Position numbers and translations under genes: made by a program
Notes under the pieces: generated by a model
Told to the model about the DNA's origin: nothing
Seen by the model: only the letters and a program-made list of their open reading frames with translations
The model's database searches: none
Source of the DNA: FEN-1219 sp036274615
Lineage (GTDB): Bacteria; Pseudomonadota; Gammaproteobacteria; Steroidobacterales; Rariloculaceae
Direction of reading: 5' to 3'
DNA: 21,003 nt
NCBI GenBank assembly: GCA_036274615.1
Contig: DASUFK010000238.1
Span: 1-21,003 of the forward strand
In this document: piece after piece, positions 15,211-21,003 of the stretch
Layout: the number at the start of each line of letters is the position of its first letter
How positions within the stretch are numbered: the stretch's first letter is position 1

Positions 15211-18200
15211 ATGCGAAACCTCCCATGGATGTGCCTCTCGGGCCTCGTGTCGTCGCTGCCGGGCCCACGCGTGCTGCTGGGCCGATCCGCCTGGATCATT
15301 CTTCTCGCCGGCGCGGCACCATCGATAGCTGGAGTAAACACCTGGACGCCCGTGGGGCCTGACGGCGGCGCCGCGGACGGAATTGCAGTACACCCCGTTA
15401 CCGCGGGCGCCGTGTTCATGACGTCGGGCAACACGATCTTTCGGTCCACCGACCTGGGCCAGTCGTGGACGGCGGTCTACGCCAACGAGCGCACGAGCAT
15501 CGGCCGGATCGTCATCGATCCCACGGCTCCGAACCGGGTGCTCGTCGCGAGCCCCGGCAACGTGCAGCTCTATCGCAGCGACGACGGTGGGCTCACCTTC
15601 TCGGCCGCGCTCGCGCCGGCCACATTCGCGAAGTTTGCGGTCACGGGCAGCACGCTCTACGCCGCCGGATTCCAATCGAGAATCTTTCGCAGCACCACCT
15701 TCGGCGCGCAGTGGGAAGAGCGCTCTCAGGGACTGCCGATTGGGGAGAACCTCGTCGACCTCGTAGCCGATCCGAAAAACCCTTCCACCGCCTACGTGAT
15801 CACGGAGTCGCAGGGCCTCTACAAAACCGTGGATGGCGGCGGACAGTGGGCGCAGCTGAACCCGCTGACGGGAATTAGCGCGAGGAAGCTCGCGATCGAT
15901 CCCGCGGTCCCCAACGAAATGCTGTTGGCGACCTTCAATACCAGTCAGGGACTTCTCTCGTCGATCGACGGTGGTATGACTTGGACATCGGAGGGAGTGA
16001 CCGACTTCGTTGCATGGGTGGGCTACCAACCCGCCGACGCGGTCACCGGCGCGGGCGCCGCCATCGCCGTACCGCTTTTCTCTCCCGTGCTCCACCGCGC
16101 CGGCCGCGGGCAGCCGTGGGTGGCGCGGCAGAAACTCAAACCGCCAACCGTGGACGACGCGGCCTTCGATCCCCACGACACCGACCCCACGAAGGGCACG
16201 TTGCTGCTCGCGACCTCAGCCGGCACGTTCGTTACGAACGACGGCGGCGCGACGTTCTCGCTCGGAGCGCAAGGCGTCCACACGGGCGAGGCCGCGGCCT
16301 TCGCAGCGGCGAACGACGGCACGATGTACGCGAGCTTCGTCGGCGGCCCCGTCGGGATCTACCGCCGCACGGCATCCGTCTGGACCGGCGTGAACAATGC
16401 CGAGCTCAATTCGCACCTCGTCAATGCTCCGCAACTGCGCGCGCTGGCAACGGACCCGCAGAATTCGAACACGTTGTTCGCCGCGAGCGGCAACGAGCTC
16501 ATGCGCTCGCTCGACGCCGGACAGAGCTGGGAGGGCCCCCATCCTCAATTTACCCTGATCCTTTCGCGCGCCATCGCGGTGGACCCCGCCAGTTCGCAGA
16601 TCGGCTACCTGGGCACCAGTGATAAGGGGGTGTACCGAACCGACAACGGCGGCACGACGTGGAGTCCAACCGCGCTATCGCCCCCCATCGGCGTCGCCGT
16701 GCTCGCCGTCGATCCGAACGACTCCACCATCGTCTATGGCGCTGCCGAGCATCCCGTCGCGGCACCCTTGCTGTACAAGACGACGAATGGCGGAACGAGT
16801 TGGACGCCGGCCGACACGGGCCTGAACATGGAGTCGATCACGAGCCTGGCGATCGACCCGTCGAGCTCGCAGATCGTGTATGCGGGCGGCCAAGGAAATG
16901 CGTCTGGCGCGTTCAAGACCACGAACGGCGGCCAGTCGTGGACCCGCGTGGGTCAGCCGGCGGGCACCGACTCGGTAACCAGCGTCGCGATCGATCCCGT
17001 GGTGCCGACGACGCTCTTCATGGCGCTCGCCGGCAACGTCGGCGCCTGGCGCTCCGTGGACGGCGGCGCGACGTGGGAGGGCTTGCCTTCGCGCTTCTTG
17101 CGGATCTTGGCCCTCGATCCCGCGAAACCCTCGATCCTCATCGCCGGCGGATCGAAGACCGGCTTGCTCGAGATCGAGATCGCAACGGACCTCGCGGCCA
17201 CGATTCCCTCGTCGACTCCGACGATCGGCCTCAACGCCGGCGGCAATGCCACATTCCGAGTTGCGAACCTCGGGCCGTTCGCGGCCTCCGCGGCAAAGCT
17301 CGCGATCACGATTCCGGTGGGCGTGACGGCGTCCGCGGCAACGCCGAGCCAGGGCACGTGCACGCAAACGGGCGCAACGATCGACTGCTCGCTCGGGGCG
17401 ATCCGAGTGAATCAACAAGCCGACGTCACGGTGGCTCTCACGGGAGGGAACACGCCGGCGAACGTCGTTCTCAGCGCCACCGCGACAGGGCATGAGGCCG
17501 ATACCGTCCCCGGCAACGACACGGCGACCGCACCCATTGCGGTCGTCCGGCTTTCGGACCTCGGCGTGTCGCTCACACCCGGCGCCGCGACGGTCGATCA
17601 TCATGCCCCCGTTGCGCTCACGGCGGTCGCGAGCAACGCGGGGCCGAACGACACCACCGGCACGCAACTCACCGTCAACCTCGGAACCGCTTTCGTATTC
17701 CAGAACGCCGTTGCGTCGCAGGGCACTTGCTCGGAGGCGAGCGGAACCGTGACCTGCGACTTGGGGCCGCTCACATCCGCCGCGCAGGCGAACGTCACGG
17801 TGAACGCCCTCGCGGAGAACACGGGGACGCTCACGGCGACCGCCGCGATCTCGTCCCCCGGAACGGATCCGAACGGCGCGAACGATTCGGCGACCGCGTC
17901 GGTGACGTCGCGCCCGATCGCCGACGTCGGCGTGCGGATCACCGACTCTGCCGATCCGGCGGTGTCCGGTCAGTCGTTCCAATACACCGTGACCCTGACG
18001 AACTCGGGACCCGACGACCTCGGCGCGGGCACGGCCACGATCACGCTCACGGGCTCGACGGCCTCGAGCGCGACGCCGACTCAGGGCACTTGCACGGTCA
18101 CGGGCGCGACGGTGACCTGCCCGCTCGGCGCCGTGCCGAAGAACGGCACGGTGACGATCGCGATCAACGCAACTCCGAACGCTCCGGGCAGCGCAGCCGC

Positions 18201-18435
18201 GGCCGCGAGCGTGTCGCACGCCGCGGCCGATCCCAACGCCGGAAACGACCAAGCGTCGGAGTCGACCATCGTGAACGCTCCGCCGGCGACAGGTGGGGGC
18301 GGGGGTGGTGGTGGTGGCGGCGGGGGTGGCGGTGGCGGTGGCGCAGAAGGAATCGTCGAGCTTGCGTTGCTGTTGGCGCTGAGCTTGCTCCGCAGATCGC
18401 GCGTTGCCGTTCGCCGGCCGCGGCAGCGAACGTAG
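15211..18435 (+). CDS. secreted Asp-box (BNR/sortilin-like) propeller protein with three DUF11 repeats and GlyGly-CTERM-like tail
   Basis: 1074 residues. The N-terminal signal is long, with its hydrophobic core at ~28-40 (WIILLAGAAPSIAG). Eleven Asp-box motifs of the S/T-x-D/N-x-G-x-x-W/F type lie between ~79 and 623 (STDLGQSW, SDDGGLTF, TVDGGGQW, SIDGGMTW, TNDGGATF, SLDAGQSW, TDNGGTTW, TTNGGTSW, TTNGGQSW, SVDGGATW and one weaker), indicating one or two beta-propellers. Three DUF11-type Ig-like repeats start at ~660, 783 and 905, a 122-123 residue period, each with a QGTC...C-x-LG cysteine pair. Seventeen consecutive Gly (1028-1044) lead to AEG, a hydrophobic stretch (IVELALLLALSLL) and an Arg-rich end. 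This tail resembles rhombosortase (GlyGly-CTERM) sorting signals, so surface anchoring or release is likely. No catalytic residues are recognised. There is no strong ribosome site before ATG 15211. Confidence 0.88.
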   Translation: MRNLPWMCLSGLVSSLPGPRVLLGRSAWIILLAGAAPSIAGVNTWTPVGPDGGAADGIAVHPVTAGAVFMTSGNTIFRSTDLGQSWTAVYANERTSIGRIVIDPTAPNRVLVASPGNVQLYRSDDGGLTFSAALAPATFAKFAVTGSTLYAAGFQSRIFRSTTFGAQWEERSQGLPIGENLVDLVADPKNPSTAYVITESQGLYKTVDGGGQWAQLNPLTGISARKLAIDPAVPNEMLLATFNTSQGLLSSIDGGMTWTSEGVTDFVAWVGYQPADAVTGAGAAIAVPLFSPVLHRAGRGQPWVARQKLKPPTVDDAAFDPHDTDPTKGTLLLATSAGTFVTNDGGATFSLGAQGVHTGEAAAFAAANDGTMYASFVGGPVGIYRRTASVWTGVNNAELNSHLVNAPQLRALATDPQNSNTLFAASGNELMRSLDAGQSWEGPHPQFTLILSRAIAVDPASSQIGYLGTSDKGVYRTDNGGTTWSPTALSPPIGVAVLAVDPNDSTIVYGAAEHPVAAPLLYKTTNGGTSWTPADTGLNMESITSLAIDPSSSQIVYAGGQGNASGAFKTTNGGQSWTRVGQPAGTDSVTSVAIDPVVPTTLFMALAGNVGAWRSVDGGATWEGLPSRFLRILALDPAKPSILIAGGSKTGLLEIEIATDLAATIPSSTPTIGLNAGGNATFRVANLGPFAASAAKLAITIPVGVTASAATPSQGTCTQTGATIDCSLGAIRVNQQADVTVALTGGNTPANVVLSATATGHEADTVPGNDTATAPIAVVRLSDLGVSLTPGAATVDHHAPVALTAVASNAGPNDTTGTQLTVNLGTAFVFQNAVASQGTCSEASGTVTCDLGPLTSAAQANVTVNALAENTGTLTATAAISSPGTDPNGANDSATASVTSRPIADVGVRITDSADPAVSGQSFQYTVTLTNSGPDDLGAGTATITLTGSTASSATPTQGTCTVTGATVTCPLGAVPKNGTVTIAINATPNAPGSAAAAASVSHAAADPNAGNDQASESTIVNAPPATGGGGGGGGGGGGGGGGGAEGIVELALLLALSLLRRSRVAVRRPRQRT
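18292..18342 (+). repeat. (GGN)17 tract encoding polyglycine linker
   Basis: Seventeen consecutive GGN codons with varied third bases (GGT, GGC, GGG) directly precede the C-terminal hydrophobic segment of the BNR/DUF11 protein. The varied codons argue for selection on the peptide, although replication slippage could still change the length. Confidence 0.9.
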
Positions 18436-18461
18436 CCGTTCGACGGCGCGGCCGGTTTACC

Positions 18462-18491
18462 TTGCTACTTAAGGCACGGCATCGGTATGAT
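18462..18491 (+). promoter_or_regulatory. promoter of the initiator tRNA gene
   Basis: TTGCTA (18462-18467, 4/6) and TATGAT (18486-18491, 5/6) are separated by 18 bp. They would start transcription about 9 nt before the tRNA. The GC-rich stretch after the -10 (GCCGCC) resembles the discriminator of stringently controlled stable-RNA promoters. Confidence 0.55.
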
Positions 18492-18506
18492 GCCGCCTCT
18501 TTCCGG

Positions 18507-18583
<77 letters not shown>

Positions 18584-18615
18584 ACTCCACCCGGCGACCG
18601 TTCCGCCCTTGCACC

Positions 18616-18837
18616 TCAATCCAACCGCCGCCGCGTGAGGCTCAGTCGCGCGACGAGCAATCGTGCACGGGCGCGCTCTTCTTCCACGCGCTGGGATTCC
18701 GTAACGGCATGGCCCCGAGCGATGGCCGCCTGTATCTCTTCTTGCAGGCGCTCGAGCTCCGACTGCGCGGCTTCGCAGAGAGCCACGGCTTCTGCGATCA
18801 ACGCGTTCAGTCTTTCGAAGTCCGCGCGGCTCGGCAT
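18616..18837 (-). CDS. small coiled-coil protein, 73 aa
   Basis: Starting at ATG 18837, the sequence is almost wholly helical with heptad-like spacing of Leu/Ala/Ile: FERLNALIAEAVALCEAAQ, SELERLQEEIQAAIARG and VEEERARARLLVARLSL. Codon use shows the GC3 bias expected of coding DNA here, and the overlapping plus-strand frames are Arg/Ser-rich shadows. It has no signal peptide, so it is probably cytoplasmic. No strong ribosome site is visible. It converges on the tRNA gene, 32 bp away, and is divergent from the DUF6152 gene at 19071. The family is not recognised. Confidence 0.6.
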   Translation of the reverse strand: MPSRADFERLNALIAEAVALCEAAQSELERLQEEIQAAIARGHAVTESQRVEEERARARLLVARLSLTRRRLD

Positions 18838-19070
18838 GGTCGGAGCGCTGCTGAGCGAGTTATCGGGATGTTACCCGCCGCGCTTGGCGCCGACCAATGC
18901 AGTACCGCCGGGGCATTCCACCCGAACGTCGAACCCGCCGTTACGGCGAATTTTCGCGAGATTAGGTCGTGCGAATCTCAATATAGGTCAAATGAGACCC
19001 GCAATGCTTTCGCTTCCCTCGCCCTTTGGTTACGATCTTCGCGCCTTTTCCTCAACACGGGACGACAGCG

Positions 19071-19463
19071 ATGAACAAATGGGCTACTCGGTTGGTCGGG
19101 CTGGGCGGGCTGCTGATGGTCGGCGCGGGAGCGCAGGCACATCACGCGGTAGCCAGCGCGTACGACCTCAACAAGGAAATCGTCCTCCAGGGCGAGCTCC
19201 TAAAACTCAACTTCGTGAACCCGCACTCCAACCTCCATCTCGGCGTGAAGAACCCGGATGGCACGGTCACCGAGTGGGTGCTCACCACCGCCTCGATTCA
19301 AGTGCTGACCCGAGCGGGCGTGAACAAAGAAGCGATCAAGCCGGGCGAGATCCTGAAGATCACGGCTCTACCGGCGCGCAACGGTAACCCGGCGGGCTTC
19401 ATTCGCCAGCTCGAGCTCGGCGACCAGAAGTTCAAGCTGTTCAACGGCGACGGCACAGACTAA
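19071..19463 (+). CDS. DUF6152 family exported protein (stand-alone)
   Basis: 130 residues. A Sec signal (ATRLVGLGGLLMVGAGAQA) is cleaved before HHAVASAYDL. The mature domain reads VLQGELLKLNFVNPHSNLHL, GTVTEWVLTTASIQVLTRAG, IKPGEILKITALPARNG and GFIRQLELGD, the usual DUF6152 order and length. The family is widespread in soil Proteobacteria and Acidobacteriota; function unknown. It shares with the fused copy at 13647-14789 the AHH at the cleavage site and the NPHS motif. The next gene starts 21 nt after its stop behind a strong ribosome site, so the two are an operon. ATG 19071 is preferred because it gives a normal signal peptide; the frame opens at 19026, which would add 15 non-signal residues. 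Confidence 0.87.
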   Translation: MNKWATRLVGLGGLLMVGAGAQAHHAVASAYDLNKEIVLQGELLKLNFVNPHSNLHLGVKNPDGTVTEWVLTTASIQVLTRAGVNKEAIKPGEILKITALPARNGNPAGFIRQLELGDQKFKLFNGDGTD

Positions 19464-19484
19464 GCCGTCCAACAGGGGGGAGTG

Positions 19485-20528
19485 ATGTCGATACGACGTT
19501 CCGTCGCGACGGGCGCTATTGCCGCCGTAGTCGCACTGAGTTTCGCGCTGCCCGTGGCCGCGCAAGGCCAAGGCGGCGGCGCTGCCGCCCAAGGCCGGGG
19601 TGGCCAGCCCGCGCAGGGCGCCGGTGGTGGCGGTGGCGGTGCCCGCGGGGGCGGTGGCCGCGGCGGCGGTGGCGCGTTCGGCGGAGGACCTCCACCCTTC
19701 ACGCCGGCGGCCGACGCCAAGGACATGAAGTCCGTCCTCTACCAATGGGTGTGGCACATGGGAATGCTGCGCGGCCAGGGAGAGGCCGAGCTCGTCGGCA
19801 CGGCCAAGTACGACGCCGAGGGCACGATCCAAGTCGACGGCCAGGCCTGCACGCTCACCAAGTACCACGTCGACATCAACTACCAGGTCCCGGGAGCCCG
19901 CACCGAGATCGAGTGCAAGCGCGCCAACGGCAGCACCTACAAGAACGTCGAAACGGTCGCGGGCCGCTATGTCTGGGACGAGGATCGTCCCGGCGCGGAG
20001 CTCGTCCCCGGCGAAGGCAAGGCGACGCCGAAGCCTGCGGCGCTCGAGGAGCGGCAGATCCGCTTGTGGGCCAACCCGCACGCAGCCACGAAGGCGGCCA
20101 TCGCCGCGGCCGCCGGCGTCACGGTGGACGAAGAGTTCGTCCAGAATCCGGCCACTCTGCTCGACAAGCAGGCCGCGGCCGGCGTGAAGGGCACCGCAAC
20201 GCTGGCCTGGGAAGGCAAGAACGCGATCATCACGTATCCGACCCCGGGAATCTCGGGCGCGACCACGACGGTCACGCTCGGCGAAAAATTCCTGCCGGAA
20301 CGCGTCGTGGTGAAGCACGGCTCGAACACCACGGAGTTCGCCTACAGCGACTACGGCGACTACAACAATCCTCTGGCCAGGATCGAGGCGCTGTGGCCCG
20401 GCAGGATCGTCGAGAGCCGCAACGGCAAGGTCGTCCGCGACACGAAGACGACGCTGACGCAGATCTATCAGTTGTATACACCGATCGCCGTTCCGGCCAG
20501 CGTGAAGAAGGCAGGCCCGGTCAAGTGA
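19485..20528 (+). CDS. exported glycine-rich-leader protein of unknown function
   Basis: 347 residues from ATG 19485, behind the purine-rich AGGGGGGAG (19474-19482). The Sec signal ends LPVAAQ. A Gly/Ala/Gln/Arg-rich low-complexity stretch follows (~27-70). The folded part begins PPPFTPAADAKDMKSVLYQW and includes GMLRGQGEAELVGTAKYD, CTLTKYHVDINYQVPGARTE, RYVWDEDRPGAELVPGEGKA, ERQIRLWANPHAATKAAIAA, KGTATLAWEGKNAIITYPTP, FLPERVVVKHGSNTTEFAYS and DYGDYNNPLARIEALWPGRI. Two Cys are present in the mature domain (CTLT and ECKR) and might form a disulfide. I do not recognise the family, but proteins of this look often accompany DUF6152 genes (recollection, unverified). It sits between the DUF6152 gene and the 20591 gene, with a hairpin after it. 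Confidence 0.85.
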   Translation: MSIRRSVATGAIAAVVALSFALPVAAQGQGGGAAAQGRGGQPAQGAGGGGGGARGGGGRGGGGAFGGGPPPFTPAADAKDMKSVLYQWVWHMGMLRGQGEAELVGTAKYDAEGTIQVDGQACTLTKYHVDINYQVPGARTEIECKRANGSTYKNVETVAGRYVWDEDRPGAELVPGEGKATPKPAALEERQIRLWANPHAATKAAIAAAAGVTVDEEFVQNPATLLDKQAAAGVKGTATLAWEGKNAIITYPTPGISGATTTVTLGEKFLPERVVVKHGSNTTEFAYSDYGDYNNPLARIEALWPGRIVESRNGKVVRDTKTTLTQIYQLYTPIAVPASVKKAGPVK

Positions 20529-20536
20529 TGCAATCC

Positions 20537-20568
20537 TGACCGGCGTCTGCAACGAGCGGCGCCGGTCA
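20537..20568 (+). terminator. intercistronic hairpin (terminator or RNA-stabilising stem)
   Basis: TGACCGGCG (20537-20545) pairs perfectly with CGCCGGTCA (20560-20568) around a 14-nt loop. Only TT follows, so it is a weak intrinsic terminator at best. It begins 8 nt after the stop at 20528 and ends 22 nt before the next ATG, so partial termination or 3'-end protection of the upstream mRNA is equally plausible. Confidence 0.45.
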
Positions 20569-20590
20569 TTTCGAGAAAGAGGTTCGGCAC

Positions 20591-21003
20591 ATGGGGAAAC
20601 AACGAATCATTGGCGTGCGTCTCGCGGCGGTTGCCGCGCTGGTCCTGGGCTTCGCCGGCACCACCGCCTACGCGCAGTTCGGCGGCGGCGGCTTGGCTCC
20701 CGATACGAAAGAGACGCCCAGGCTACCGAGCGGCAAGCCTGATCTCACGGGCTCCTGGCAAACGGTCGCGGGCGGCCAGCGGTCCGTTCCCGGCGGAATG
20801 TTCCGGCGCTGCACTCCCTACCAGCCCGTCTGCATGGAGTGGACCAATCAGAGCCAGGACTTCGCGTTCCAGCATCCGATGCGGCTCGATCCGAATCAGC
20901 CGCTGTACAAGCCCAAGTACTGGGACAAGGTCGTGGCGCTCGACGAGTGGACCAACCGAGACGACCCGGTGATGACCTGCCTACCGCTCGGACTGGTCCG
21001 CAC
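20591..21003 (+). CDS. exported protein homologous to the C-terminal half of the DUF6152 fusion (partial)
   Basis: 137 codons lie inside the window; the gene runs off the right edge. GAGG ends 8 nt before ATG 20591. The Sec signal (GVRLAAVAALVLGFAGTTAY, then AQ) is followed by FGGGG and then PRLPSGKPDLTGSWQTVAG, which matches ASGEPNISGDW of the fused protein at 13647-14789. Further matches are KYWDKVVALDEWTNRDDPVM and TCLPLG, against the fused protein's region ending NPRLSCKPTS. Full-length members of this family are usually 300-400 residues; their function is unknown. Cys residues at CTPYQPVC could pair. It is the third gene of the 19071 cluster. Confidence 0.85.
   Translation, partial: MGKQRIIGVRLAAVAALVLGFAGTTAYAQFGGGGLAPDTKETPRLPSGKPDLTGSWQTVAGGQRSVPGGMFRRCTPYQPVCMEWTNQSQDFAFQHPMRLDPNQPLYKPKYWDKVVALDEWTNRDDPVMTCLPLGLVR

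Noticed and set aside
16675..18252. 525-codon minus-strand open frame
   Set aside because: Antisense of the BNR/DUF11 gene; Arg/Gly-rich and without motifs.
18435..18447. terminator after the BNR/DUF11 gene
   Set aside because: The GCCGT/ACGGC stem is only 5 bp with no T-tract, and the tRNA promoter lies just downstream.

Overview
The window is high-GC bacterial DNA with dense coding and strong GC3 bias, which is why most long antisense frames stay open. Nearly every protein carries an export signal (Sec, Tat or lipoprotein). The families present are PQQ/cytochrome c dehydrogenase, DUF1592 plus DUF1552, DUF6152, a tricorn-like protease, DUF4239, and a BNR/DUF11 protein with a GlyGly-CTERM-like tail. 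The initiator tRNA is close to the E. coli one. Together these suggest a soil or water Gammaproteobacterium (Steroidobacter/Nevskia-like); Acidobacteriota or another Gram-negative phylum with the same exported families cannot be excluded. The assignment is inference, because no phylogenetic marker protein is present.

Layout. (1) 1-1727 (-): 5' part of a PQQ-dependent dehydrogenase with an N-terminal cytochrome c domain; it runs off the left edge. (2) 1764-~2096 (+): an orphan coding-looking stretch with no stop of its own, facing a DUF4239 membrane protein (2097-2852, -). (3) 3040-9466 (+): a tight four-gene operon made of a Tat-exported metallo-beta-lactamase-fold protein whose metal ligands are mostly replaced, a DUF1592-type multidomain cytochrome-like lipoprotein, a Tat-exported DUF1552 protein, and an exported ankyrin-repeat protein. 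The start region of the ankyrin gene contains three copies of a 13-bp palindrome at an exact 16-bp period. (4) 9463-14789 (-): four genes on the opposite strand: a small, apparently frameshifted lipoprotein, a tricorn-type protease (1116 aa), a 135-aa hypothetical protein, and a DUF6152 protein fused to a second conserved domain. (5) 15211-18435 (+): a large secreted Asp-box (BNR) propeller protein with three DUF11 repeats, a 17-glycine linker and a C-terminal hydrophobic/Arg-rich tail. (6) 18507-18583 (+): initiator tRNA-Met with a plausible promoter; 18616-18837 (-): a small coiled-coil protein. (7) 19071-21003 (+): a second DUF6152 gene, a glycine-rich exported protein, and the start of a gene homologous to the C-terminal half of the fused DUF6152 protein.

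How the genes may work together. Regions 1, 3, 4 and 7 all encode periplasmic or surface proteins, several with heme c or possible metal sites. The two DUF6152 loci are fused and split versions of the same pair of domains, which argues that these domains act together. The MBL-like/DUF1592/DUF1552/ankyrin operon is the best candidate for a little-described exported system. Its four members are translationally close and none has a known reaction.
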